A DNA stretch of 64,000 nucleotides from Trametes villosa (taxonomy: Eukaryota > Basidiomycota > Agaricomycetes > Polyporales > Polyporaceae). This document shows, piece after piece, positions 21,316 through 32,466 of the stretch. A program made the position numbers and the translations under genes. The stretch is taken from contig PUDQ02000010.1 of the NCBI GenBank assembly GCA_002964805.2, positions 1,860,001 through 1,924,000 of the forward strand. Direction: 5' to 3'. Each line of letters begins with the position of its first letter. Within the stretch, counting starts at the first letter, position 1. The notes beneath the pieces were generated by a model that saw nothing but the letters and a program-made list of their open reading frames with translations, did not search any database and was not told where the DNA came from.

Positions 21316-21478
21316 CTCTTCTCTTTCTCAGTTTCATTCCCGCCTGCATGCTCGCTGAAAATCCTTTCCCCCTAGAGTATTCTTGTTTCCTTTGCACAGG
21401 TTCTAGGTTCTACCTCGACATGGACGATGTTCAAGACCACACAGCAAGCTCGGCGCGGGGGCAAAGATTTCGGGCGAG

Positions 21479-21541
21479 GCCATGCTCCGGTGGGGTCGAG
21501 GGAGGGACTGATCACCCCCGTGAACTCGGCTTCTCCTTGGC
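21479..21541 (+). ncRNA. hairpin B' of locus 2, loop CTGATCA
   Basis: GGTCGAG pairs with CTCGGCT (one U-G, one G-U), GGG with CCC, and GCCA with TGGC at the base. The loop is CTGATCA at 21508-21514. Loop plus right arm closely match hairpin B of locus 1 at 10377-10408. A donor-like AAG|ATAAGT follows at 21575. Confidence 0.5.
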
Positions 21542-21740
21542 GCACAGTACTGCTCACAACACTCACGAAAAAAGATAAGTCCTCGCACATTCATTCCTCA
21601 ACCGACACGGATATTGATACATATAGTTCGGACAGGAGTTTCGCTCAAGCTGGCGGGCCCCACGGGGCGTGTCCCGAGCCCGACAGGGTACGTACTCTCA
21701 CCTTTCCACCGCACTTTTGGAGCTAATCACCTTGTCGCTA

Positions 21741-22336
21741 GTAGGCCCAACCCGACCACGTCGCAAAACTCCCAGTATAGAAGCGTTCCACTGGCGATAC
21801 GACCCTCGAGCGAGGGCGCGACCGCGCACACGGCGGACACGGTAGTCTGCCCTAGCTCGTTGGTAAGTCCCAATGTACGCTCGTTCGGAGCCGTGTCGCT
21901 ACTGCAAATGAAGACGCATCCCGTACGCAGTCGTCGTGATCCTCCGAGGTCGTGCTCGTCATGTAGAAGGCTGCGCACCCCATGTCATCCTGGCCAGCGC
22001 GTACGCAATGAACTGTACCACGATGACCGCCCACGTCACCTCTCGTGAGGAATGTCATGAGCGGGAATGCGGCGAAGACGACGACTAAGCATGCATAAGA
22101 GGCCGTGTACACCCTCTTCGTGCCGAACCTGCGCTCCATCCAGGTCGCGATCTGGAGGACGCCGCCCAGGAAGCCCGCGGCACCCTGCACGATTGCTATT
22201 CCCACCATCGGCACGCGGACTTCTTTCGCTCTTCCGTTCAGTTTGGATCTGCCCGACTTTTCTGGTCCACCGAGCCTGCAGTGGCCCCATTCGAGTAGAC
22301 GTTGTCGAAATATTTCGTGAGCGCGGCACAGGTTGA
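21741..22336 (-). pseudogene. decayed C-terminal fragment of a ZIFL/TetA-like MFS gene (copy 3)
   Basis: Reading the minus strand gives MVGIAIVQGAAGFLGGVLQI, then RRFGTKRVYTASY and FPLMTFLTR. A second block in another frame reads APNERTLGLTNELGQTT and ASGTLLYWEF. These line up in order with helices 8 to 12 of the two neighbouring full MFS genes. There is no N-terminal half, and the blocks are separated by frame changes beyond normal introns. It is best read as a relic of a third tandem copy. Its 3' end overlaps the tail of hairpin locus 2 on the opposite strand. Confidence 0.75.
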
Positions 22337-22456
22337 GAGAATAGTGACGAGTACAAGAAAATACATATGTCTAGGTTGACATCTACACATCTATGAAACA
22401 GCTGCAAGCAACACATCGCATCAGCTACTGCAAGGAACGTGCTAAGAGACCCGATG

Positions 22457-24302
22457 TTATAGGTGCATACCTTCTGTACGTAACGTCGCGGGTAGCCACC
22501 GCGTTGCAACAAGTCCCGCGGCCGTAATACCGCACAATACCCAGTAGACAAGCGTCCCCGCAGCCAGATGCCGTTCTAGCGTGACAGCGAAGAGAGACGA
22601 GGCGAGGGAAGGCGCGATAGCGCGGACGGTGGACGCCGTGGTTTGCGCCAGGCCGTTGGTCAGCCCGAGGGCCTTTTTGTTCGGAGCTGCGTCGCTAATG
22701 TAGATGAAGATGCAGCCTGCGCGAAGGTGGGGTCAGCAGACTGCCCGCGATAAGGAGTCGGACGGTGCAACTCACCCCAGGTCATGTACGACGCGACGTA
22801 CGCGACGTACTGAACGATGACCAGCGCCCAAGTCGCACCCGCGACCACGCCCGCGCGCTTCGTCACGAAGCTGTTCAGCGGGAACAGCGCGAAGATGATA
22901 AAATACATCGTGTACGAGCCGATGTACAGTCTCTTCGAGCCGAACTTGCGGTGCATGTACGGGAAGGTGAAGATCTGGATGATCCCGCCGACGAACCCGC
23001 CGACGCCCTGGATGATGCCGATGGTGAACGGGTCGAAGCCGAGCCCGCCAAGGGGGATGCTGGTGGAATACATGAGCGGGACGAGGACGGCGACGGACTG
23101 GTCTATGAGGGCGAGGAAGCCATAGTTGAGGATGGGGTATAGGACGCGAGGGATGAGGATCGAGCGAAGGCGCACGGGGCCTTGGTCTTCGGCCGCGACG
23201 TTGGCTGCAGTACTGGCCTCCGCCGATGTATGAAGCGGCTCAGCATGAGCGGTTGTTGCCTCGTTGGGGGACGCGTCGATGCGGGGGACTTCAGCCACAT
23301 CTACGCATGCGGGTAATTTATCTTGCTCGACAGAGGGCGTTTTCTCCTCGTCGAACGGCGCTAGCTCCGGGGCCTTGCTTTTCGGCGGAAGTTGTCTAGG
23401 TAGAGTCTGCGGTAATGAGATCTCTGCTGTCCTACGCGATGACCACCGCTCACCTCTTTTAGGCCGACAGAAGCGAGGATGAACGCGCTTACAGAGATGC
23501 AAGCCACGATGATACACGGCAGGAAATACGGGTACGTCCTCCAGAAGGCAGACTCCCGGAACCCAGGCCAGCGATCCGCCGGACGCGCAAACACGCCACC
23601 GATAACAGGCCTGCCGACAACACATGAGCCCCAATCTCTCACCACACGCACGCGCCGCAGCACCAGCAAACTCACCCGAGCGTCCCCCCTACGGACCAGA
23701 TCATGGGCAAGAACGCAAATCCACGCGCGCGGTTCGTGTGGTCCGTGATCTCCGCCATCATGCTCTTCGTGACGCCGATGTTCCCGTTGAGCGCGCCCTC
23801 CGCGCAGCGGCTGAGCACGATCGCCCAGTACTGCCGCGACACGCCGAAGCCAATCATAGACAGGGTTAGGCCCAGGGCGCCGCAGAGCAGGACGGGCTTG
23901 CGCCCGATGCGGTCCGAGGCGCGGCCCCATTGCAGGACACAGACCGCCTCGACCGCGTAGAAGCAGGATTCCTACATGGCGTCGGAGGCATAGTCAGTGA
24001 ACCACACGAAAGCACTCTCGCACGCGACGCACGATGAGTCCGGCGAAGTAGCCAGTTTTGCGCTCGTCGCCCCCTGTAACGCCGGTCTCCCGCACGAGCT
24101 GGTTGACGAACGGATAGATAACCGTAGAGGTGATAGGCTCGGCAAGTTGGAGGTATAGGAGGATGAACAGCTGGAGCTTCGGGAGCGGCGTCTCCTCCAC
24201 CGCCGCGTCCGGAGCACGTCGGGAACCAGAGGGAGCGGCCTCGCTAACGGGCTCAGTACGCAGAGCATCCTGAGCGATAGGGAGACATTCTATCTCGACC
24301 AT
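22457..24302 (-). CDS. MFS transporter, ZIFL/TetA-like family, copy 2
   Basis: Full-length paralogue of the gene at 15426-17270 with the same exon order. The start MVEIECLPIAQDAL has a strong context (CCCACCATGG). TM1 reads LQLFILLYLQLAEPITSTVI, then FVNQLVRETGVTGGDERKTG. Further marks are RASDRIGRKPVLLCG, NGNIGVTKSMMAEITDHTNR and GPVRLRSILIPRVLYPILNY. The cytoplasmic loop between helices 6 and 7 differs most from copy 1 and is longer and more acidic. The last exon encodes DAAPNKKALGLTNGLAQTT and ends LPATLRTEGMHL, longer at the C-terminus than copy 1. The gene appears intact. The transported substrate is unknown; zinc or drug efflux would be family-level guesses. Confidence 0.88.
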
Positions 24303-24987
24303 GGTGGGTTGTGGCACGACAGCTAGCCCCAGGCAGCGCATCCTCTTGTACGCGGCGCTGGCTGGCTGCGGGTATTTCAATGCATCTCATGTACGTACAG
24401 TATAGCACCGGACCGCCCTGGTTCCAATTGGATTCAGCCGCAAATTTCGCAAGCACTTCTGGAAGACAGAAACACTCACGTTTGCCGCACCTGATCGCGG
24501 CGTTTCGCATACACCCATCCTTCGCGCAGTGTGTTTCGTACACCACTGGGAAGGCCAGCTGCTGGGTGCGAAGTGCGCTACGTAAGGATCACTCACTACT
24601 CCAGCAGCTGGGCTGCGAAATGTCAGAGCGAAGAGAGCGTGTCTGGAACTCGAATGACCGCTTGTCGATCATGCCCGAGCGCGCGCGGGGCCAATGTCGA
24701 TCGCGAAGCTGCGTCTCGGTAGGGATGGGAACTAGCTTGCCCCAAGGTCAGATTCTTCTTGACGCGTTACGCAAGGCAGTCTGGTTCTATCTGCAATTCT
24801 CCGAACTGCAGCCAGGAGTAGGGCCACTCAGGAAACCACTTCACTCGTTGGAGATGATCGTCGCGAGAAAAAAAGGTAGGGGTCCACCACATTAGATCGT
24901 CGTTAACTATACAACACCATGGATCCAAAGTGCACCAGACCAGTGCTTTTGGGTATGCCCGGGAGCGCACAACGCAAGGCAGAGCGC
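24303..24987. other. intergenic; holds the duplicated MFS upstream segment
   Basis: The part 24370-24610 resembles the upstream flank of MFS copy 1. The remainder is 3' flank of the Ilv5 gene. No other gene is seen. Confidence 0.5.
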
Positions 24988-26427
24988 TTAAGACTGGTTG
25001 TCGGGGCGCAGCGAACGGACGACCTTGCCTACGATGGAGGGTCAAAACTCGTTCGTCTGCGTGGCGGGACCCGCACTTACCAGCTCTCCAGATCTCCTGC
25101 TCGTCGATCTCCTTGAGCTCCTTCGCAAAGTCCTCACGGTACGTCTCACGGCCGTTGAACTCCAAGCTACGGCGGGTCTCGCTGCCGTTCTTCACGCTCT
25201 CGTAGAGGCGCTCGAAGACGGGCAGGTTGGTCTCTTCGAAGACCTTGGCCCAGTCGAGGGCACCACGACGCGCGGTCGTAGAGCACGCATTGTACATGTA
25301 GTCCATGCTGAAATTAATTCAGCGGCTGTCCCGCACGAGGAGTTATGAACATTACTTACCCGTACTGGCCAATGAGGGGGTAGAGAGACTGGGTAGCCTC
25401 CTCAACGGTCTCGTTGAAAGCCTCCGACGGGGTGTGGCCGTTCTTGCGGAGGACCTTGTACTGGGCAAGGAAGAGACCCTGGATGGCGCCCATCAACTGT
25501 TCATGGAACGTTAGCACGCAAGATACAGGCAAAAGCAACCAGGCAACTTACGACACCACGCTCGCCGTAGAGGTCAGAGTACACCTCCTTCTCGAAGGTG
25601 GTCTCGTAGAGGTAGCCGGAGCCAACCGCGACACCGAGCGCGACGGCCTTCTCCTTGGCCTTGCCGGTGACGTCCTGCCAGACAGCAACGGAGGAGTTGA
25701 TACCACGGCCCTCCTTAAAGAGCGTGCGGACGGTACGGCCAGAGCCCTTGGGCGCGACGAGGATGACATCGACGTCCTTGGGGGGAATGACGTGCGTGTC
25801 GTCCTTGTACACGACGGAGAAGCCGTGCGAGAAGTAGAGGGTCTTGCCCTTGGTGATCAGGGGCTCGATCGTCGGCCACGTCTGGGACTGCGCGGCGTCG
25901 GAGAGGAGGTTCATGATGATCGTACCACGCTTGATGGCCTCCTCAATGGGGAAGAGGGTCTTGCCAGGGACCCAGCCATCCTCGATGGCCTCCTTCCAGC
26001 TCGTGCCGTTCTCGCGGACACCGACAATGACGTTGAGGCCGTTGTCGCGGGCGTTGAGGCCCTGGCCGTGACCCTGCGAACCGTAGCCGATGAGGGCGAG
26101 GGTGTCGTTCTTGAAGTAGTCCTGGAGCTTGGCGAGGGGCCAGTCGCTGCGCTCGTAGACAACCTCGTCGGTGCCAGCGAAGTTGAGGGTCTTCACACCA
26201 CGGGTAGCCTATTGGACACATCAGTCAATATGAGTCACATTGGGTGAACTGTAAACATGTTCAAAACATACCATGACAGCAGCGCGGGGAGCAGCGCTGG
26301 CAGCGGCGGCGCCGCGCGCGAGCATGGAGTACGCGGCAGCCTGCGCGGGCCTCGCGGAGACCTTGGCAGCGGCGCGGGGCGCACGGCGAGCGGCAGAACG
26401 GGCGGCACGGAGGGCGAAGGAGGACAT
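24988..26427 (-). CDS. ilv5: ketol-acid reductoisomerase (acetohydroxyacid isomeroreductase), mitochondrial
   Basis: Second common enzyme of isoleucine and valine synthesis. It converts acetolactate or acetohydroxybutyrate to the dihydroxy acid with NADPH and Mg2+. Exon 1 encodes an Arg/Ala-rich mitochondrial presequence beginning MSSFALRAARSAARRAPRAA. The Rossmann motif GYGSQGHGQGLNARDNG identifies the NADPH site. SHGFSVVYKDD and LVAPKGSGRTVRTLF follow, then the knotted helical domain with ETTFEKEVYSDLYGERG, GAIQGLFLAQYKVLRKNGH and MYNACSTTARRGALDW. The last exon is eleven residues (VVRSLRPDNQS). Introns are GT-AG; the first falls after the Met of the presequence, before ATRGVKTLNF. Length is about 398 residues, normal for fungi. 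This is a housekeeping gene and a good anchor for the strain's phylogeny. Confidence 0.96.
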
Positions 26428-26824
26428 GGTGGTTGGGAGAAACAGACCGAGAGGACGCGATGGCGTTATAGCTCTTTTTTAGACGCTCACTCATATTGAC
26501 TCGTATATTGGGCGCTTGTGGCAGATCCTTCAACACTTTCGTCCCGCCGGTTTCTCCTCCTCTTCCCCGCATATGCCCCGGAAGCATTCTTGAAAACGAT
26601 GTCGTACCATATACACTGCATGTATGACTCGACGCGCTGTGGCAAGCAGATTTTTATGCATACTGCCAAGTCTTGGTTTCTCACGCTAAGTCTGGAGGCG
26701 GCGGCTTTGCCGTCTCGGAAACAGTTGGCGTCATGTCCTCCGACATGCGAAAGTTCGCGTGTAAAAGCGAGAGATGTATTAGGTATACAATCAATAGAAT
26801 AAGGTGGAGGCCCTGGATGGGCAC
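26428..26824. other. intergenic between ilv5 and ThuA-like gene
   Basis: It holds the ilv5 promoter side and the 3' flank of the ThuA-like gene. No further gene is seen. Confidence 0.5.
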
Positions 26825-28266
26825 CTATAGCAGCGACCACATCGACATGGTTGCAAATGTGACCACGCCCAAAGAAAGCAGAGCGCTCGGGCTCAACCAA
26901 GGGGACGCTGCTCCAGACGAGCCTGTGGCGGTTGAGCTATGCTCGAAATACGTTTAGGTCCGTCACTGTGTGTAACGCACAAGACTCACCCTGGGGAATT
27001 TGCAGACGCCGTCCCCGTTCCGCTCGCAGAGGCCGCGCCCGATCCAGTCCCCGTTGCAGACGTGGTCGCATTGCCCACTTTGGCACTGGGATTGAATGCG
27101 CGAGTGGTGTTCGCCTGCAGTGCCCACTGTATGCCGCCCATCACATGTGCCATGAACAGGTCGTCCTAAGAGGAGACGATGTGAGCAAGGGTTTAACAGG
27201 CAGGCATCCAAAGCCTACTGACATGCCAAGTCTCGTTCAAATGGCCAAGGCTCGTGTAGAAACTACGACCTGCAGTACCGTCACTATCGACGCCTGCACC
27301 ATGTTCTTGGAACCACGCTGCAGTAACAGTCAGCCGCCGTTATAATCAGAAGCAATATGACCTTCATACCGGTAGGATGAGGTGTACCCTGGTCGAACTT
27401 CCTGGGACCGGGGTCTGAACGGTCTCAGTACAAGCGATCGGAGCATTCGGTGTCCACGTACCGGTATAACTGGACTCGTCGGCCGACAATACAACGACAG
27501 CGCCCACACTGCGCGGGTCCGACTTGAAGTTGTACCTATCCAACCGCGTTAACATAGCCCACAAGTTGTCCTGGGTAAGGCGTACATTTCATCTCGAACC
27601 GACCATGCCTTCGGAAGCATACTCGTGCTAGGATGAGAAGGTCCAACGACGTCTACTGTCTGCCATAGTAGTACCGTTAGCAGCCAACTTACTCTGTGAC
27701 TACATTAAATGACTCACCGCATTCTGTAGCTCCGGGTGGTAGTCGAACGCAGCGCCTTCAGAGCAGACCGTTCTAAGAATCAATTCATGTGAATTGTACG
27801 CATGTCTCACCGAGCTCCTTCTGAAAGAACGTCGTATTGCGGAGACAGTCAGAGGCGGAGTGTATCCCGATGAAGTTCCCTCCGAGGTCCAAGTACTTTT
27901 GGAACGCAGCCTTCCCGGCCTCATCCAATACTAACGCGGCGCAGAACTCAGTTTCCGTAGTTCTCGGACAGCCTATGAACACAAACGCTCACCTTCGCCA
28001 GTGTTACTCAGAAACAGCAGCGCATCGTATTGCTGTAGCCTGTCGTCGGTAAACCACGTCTGGTCCTCCGTATGGTCGAAGGTGATATTCGCCGCAGGCC
28101 CCTGCGCAACGAGCGCGTCCACCGCGGTCGGGATAGAGTCGTGTCGGAAGTCGCGCGTCGCAGAGTAAATCAAAACGCGCGCGACGCTGGACTGCGCGGA
28201 GACCTCCGACATCGTGCTGAGTATGATAGCGGCGACACTCAAAGTGCCAGAGAGCGTCCTCATCAT
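26825..28266 (-). CDS. secreted ThuA-like domain protein with GPI-anchor signal
   Basis: Predicted cell-surface protein of the ThuA-like, glutamine-amidotransferase-fold family; the bacterial name comes from trehalose utilisation and the fungal role is unknown. A signal peptide (MMRTLSGTLSVAAIILSTMS) precedes RVLIYSATRDFRHDSIPTAV. Then come DALLFLSNTGEG, FQKYLDLGGNFIGIHSASDC, WAMLTRLDRYNFKSD and the family ending DDLFMAHVMGGIQWAL. A Ser/Thr/Gly-rich linker follows. I place the last intron between GTGAGT near 26991 and CATAG at about 26939. It joins the linker to a hydrophobic tail (ALLSLGVVTFATMSMWSLL), a typical GPI signal. Without that splice the frame stops at once after NSPG. Expression evidence could decide between the two ends. 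Confidence 0.8.
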
Positions 28267-28651
28267 CGTCCTTAAGACGATAGAGGACTGTGGTGAGCGT
28301 TCTGTCAGAGTTATGGCAGACCGCCGGTCCCTCCCCGCATTGTGTGATCGTGAGTGAAGACATGCGGGCCGGCAGTCCGGATCCCGAAAGTCGCGGAAAA
28401 CCTCCTAGCACCACAAGTGTCGCTGAGTTTGTACCGCGGACTCTTGGTTATGTTCGCGGACTGCTCGCTGCGGAAGAGGATTCGTGATTCGTCTGACAAC
28501 CTATGTATACAAGCAAACCCCTGAGAAAACCCACTATCATACACGAGACGTGTATACAACCAAACACATTGTTCAAGCCCGAGCGTTTGAACCTTGATCG
28601 TGCCACAGCTATGCGTGCATCGCGCATATACAATGTTCTGTCATGCAGGGT

Positions 28652-31044
28652 CCTCACGGAAGAAGCAGCCACGTAGCCAGGAGCAGCGGGAAGTTCGGCG
28701 TGCCGAGACCAGTCACTGGGTCCCAACCGGGCTGGGCGGGAAAGCCGTCCGTGTCGCATCCGGGGTTGCTGCCGCTGACGATGTCGTTGAAGGCATGCTT
28801 GAACAGACTTGAGTAGATCTGCACGAATAGGGGTCAAACAAAGACCCGTGGCGTTTAAGATAGCAGGGAACATACCGTGGGGTTGATGAACCCAATCGGC
28901 TTCTTGCCGATCGCAAGGCGGGCATCGTTGACGGCGGAAAGGATAGCGGCGCTGACAGGAGAAGATGCCGAAGTACCGTAGACGAGTTCGAACTCGCCCT
29001 GGATAGCGACCGCGTAGTTCGCACTGAATGCAGAACACATCAGCCACAAGCCCTCCACACAAGACACCATCCCAGAGTCGAATACGCACCCATTCGCAGA
29101 GATGTCGGGGTACGCGCGAGACCCGCTCGTGTTGAACAGGCCCTGGCCCGCAAACGGCGGCGGGTACTTGTTCAGGTAGTTCTCGACCGCGGCCTTCTGG
29201 TACGACGGCATCGCGAACACGTTCGAGAACCCGCCGCCGGAGTAGATGACCTGCTCGCACGCGCTCTCCGGGTCCGTCACCTTCGCGCCCGGGTTCACCT
29301 GCGTCGCGCCGACGCTGGTGATGTACGGGCACCCGCCGGGGAACGAGGGCGCGAAAATGTCGCCGTCGAAGTCGGGGAAGCCTTCGGAGTCGAGGCAGAT
29401 GCCGCCGTTCCCGGCAACGCCGTAGTCGCCGGAGGAGTAGAGCACGGTGACGCCCATGAGGCCGAGCTGGGTATAGTCTAAGTATTAGCAAGCGCAGCGA
29501 GCAGAGCCCAGGGAGGTACAGACCTTGGCATACTCGGCACACTGGCGCTGCATGTAGCCCGGGGTCAGGTCGAACTCGTCATACGAGTATGAGGTCGAGA
29601 TGACATGGGCCGGAGTGATTCCGCCGCACTGCTCCTTTCCTGAAACCCACGCGCATAAGCCTTTGAATTGAACGGATCTCAGCAAGGAGTCAAGCGGTAC
29701 CTTGGTATCCGCCACCGAAGGGATCAGGGTATACGGGATCCAGCGGGTCGTCGCCACCCTCGAAGCTGCAGTAAGAGCCGTCCAGCGCGTCGATGAGAGT
29801 GTTGAAGGAAGCACCTGTTTGGGGAATCGCTCAATACCAGAAGAGTATATATCCAGAAGGCTAAGACAAACCTTCGAGGGTGTCACCGGTTTGGTACAAG
29901 GTCACAGGTTGGCTCTTGCCCACGAGTGACATGGCATATTGGAGGTCGAGGTTGGACTCGCCGTTGATGTCGAAACCGGATTCGCCGACGTCGATAGTAC
30001 CTGGATAGCGACCAATGTCGGTTAGCTGTGTCGTTTCTCAGGTAGATATGGCGGCTGCGAACCTCCGTCAATGCTGAGGAGGTTGGGACGTTGCCCAACC
30101 TGAGACTTCGAGAAGTTGGCAAAGAATGTGTCCATGTCCGAGGGGCTGTATGCCTGTGGGGTGTACTCGACTTTAAAAGTCGTCAGCTATACATCAACGT
30201 GCACTACGAGGCAGACTCACCTATGCCGATGCTGTTCTTGCGCGTCGCAAGCGGAATGTACACAAAGTTGTACAGTGCGCGCAGACAAACCGGCGTGATT
30301 TGCTCGTCGCAGTGCTCCAGCTGGTCGAAGATCGTCTGTCCATCAAGTCTCCAGTCAGCCTTCAAGTTCCGAAGCCGTCGCCCCGCCGTAAGAACCCACC
30401 TTGATCCGTCCCGTGGTCTTCGGCGACACAGGCCCTGAGCCCGGGTTCCCGACCTTGAGCGTCTTCCCGCTCCGCTTCCGCACCTTCGCGTCGAAGTGCA
30501 GCGTCGGCGTGACGAGCTCGACGTGCTTCGCGACGTGCTCCGGCAGGTGGTACGCAGACTCGCACCCGACCTGCTTGTGCCCGCTCTCCTCGTGCTCGTA
30601 CACGTAGTACTCCGTCGCGAGCAGGCTCTCCGCCTCCTCGATGGTCACGTTCGCGACGAGCCAGCCCCCGCTCGGGTTGAGGCGCACGCGCGTCCCGTCG
30701 ACGCCGCCGTCCGCCAGCCACGCGCGGACAGTGTCGACCGACTCAGTGGACGGGCGGAAGGTCTGCGCGACCTTCGCGGGAGTCCAGTGGTTACCGTAGT
30801 TCGGGGACTCGGGGTGCGAGACGTCGAGCAGGTACTCCTCGAGCATGTCGAGGTTTGCCTGCGCGAGCCCGATGCGCAGCGGGATCACGCTGTTGCGCTC
30901 AGCCCGGCGCACGGGCGCCCAGCCGCGCGGGAGACTGCGGCGCGACTCGTGGCGGACGTGGGGGGAGTGACGAGGGGCGACCGCCGCCGCAGCAGACGCG
31001 AAGCCGAGAACGAGGGCCAGGAGCAAGCGCGACGCGACAAGCAT
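28652..31044 (-). CDS. sedolisin-family serine-carboxyl protease (S53, tripeptidyl-peptidase type)
   Basis: Secreted acid protease. The signal peptide begins MLVASRLLLALVLGFASAA. The pro-kumamolisin activation domain covers residues 35-200 (IPLRIGLAQANLDMLEEYLL, VSHPESPNYGNHWTPAKV). The catalytic domain shows the E-x3-D pair in ESNLDLQYAMSL, GGITPAHVISTSYSYDEFD, VLYSSGDYGVAG, and the nucleophile serine in YGTSASSPVSAAIL. The C-terminal calcium-site region ends NPGCDTDGFPAQPGWDPVTG. About eight exons are split by short introns. The start at 31044 is preferred to the upstream in-frame Met at 31107 because it gives a clean signal peptide. All key catalytic motifs are present, so the enzyme should be active. 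Confidence 0.92.
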
Positions 31045-32466
31045 CCTGGGTGAAGAAGGGAGAAGGAGGGGAGGGAAGGGGGTATGGGGGAACGCGGTCC
31101 GCACCACACAGTCTGCCCGCCCGTCCCGCGTCGGCTTTATGGGCGGCGGACGAGGAGGGGGAGGTCATCAAAACTGCAAGTACGTTACCGCAGGCACAAT
31201 CGTATCGCGCCCGTCCCGCCGGCCGCGCGCGAGCGTCCTAGGAGCGTGCTTCTTGACGTCGCCATGCGTCTTGCGCGAACATGCGGTCTGCGCCGGCGGC
31301 ATCTGCGCTGCCCTATCTCCTGCGATGGCGTGAGTGCGTATTCATGGGCTGGAGGTCGAGATGTCGCCTGGGCGGGATATGGGCGCGGGCGTCCGGCGCA
31401 ATAGTAAGTTCGATGCACCGATGCGCCGACGCGCCTAGAAGTACGTCAAAGTGTCCGTTCGCCGAGAAGAATTGCGGCGGCGTGGCCTCCGCTGCGGGCT
31501 TCGGACCGCCACCATTGGCCGCGCTGAGCTTTCTTCTGCACTTGGGGTGAGCTCTTCGATCCGGTGCGAGGCAGTAGAAACGCTCTAATCGGGGAGACCG
31601 CGACGCAGAATACGAAGGCCGCGACTAAGACGTTCCGCGCGCCAGAATGCGCCGTAGGCCTTCCGAGACCATCGAGTGAAAAGGAGAGCACGCATGGGCA
31701 GGGCGGAGGCGCACAGGAAGCATGCGCGACGATATGCTCAATGGCCATGGTCGGCATCCCCAATCTAGAGGATTGATGAGGTTCGAGAGCGGCGATAAGC
31801 CCGGTTGATGGGTTCTGTAGAACTATCTGCTCTGTGGCGCGATAGCTTACGCCAGTCCCTAATGCCTCCTCGGTTGCCTGGCGCATGACCGAGTAGTGGC
31901 TCGAGTGCGGGGAAAGACGAGGCTGGAACGAGGCCCGCAACGTTATGCACGTCGAGTAGGCTCGTGTAGAAGTGATGTGCACTCCGTAAACGCCTACCTG
32001 GGGGCTTCTGGAGGTGATATGGACCAAAAGGATGCGCACACAGACAATCGTATGACTCAACGCCCCCAACTGACTGTATTGCGTCCAGCGCCAGGAGGCG
32101 AGTCCATACAAACAACTCGCGTGGAACAAATGCCCTGACCCCTGCTGTGCGACTCCTGACTCAGGTCCACAGCGCCGTGCGGGCCGGGTGAATGCGCTCG
32201 TATCGTCGTGCCCTGTCCGCCGGCGACAGGGTGCGAGAGTTGTCACTGACGGACAGAGGCATGCCTGCGTGGTGCAGGGGCTGGACGATGAGGTGCGCTT
32301 ACCAACTGTGGGGGGCTTCGTCGGGAGCGCCGTCAGAGCGCTCTGTGGGTTGAAGACCAAGTGCTAGCTGCACACCCTGTCAGCATCGGTCCATGAGTCG
32401 CTGAAGTGATGGGATACATACATGCCGTTGACGGACGATTAACCGCTTGCTTCAAATGGCTCAGCC
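31045..32466. other. intergenic, no gene supported
   Basis: A 304-codon open frame exists on the minus strand at 31446-32360. It has no family resemblance, mixed composition and no splice context, so I do not call it. I see nothing else here beyond promoter DNA of the sedolisin gene. Confidence 0.45.

Noticed and set aside
15426..31044. Secondary-metabolite or nutrient-uptake gene cluster around the MFS pair, Ilv5, ThuA and sedolisin
   Set aside because: No backbone biosynthetic enzyme is present and the neighbours belong to unrelated pathways.
31446..32360. 304-codon minus-strand open frame
   Set aside because: No recognisable domain, mixed composition, no promoter or splice context, and neighbouring frames are equally open.
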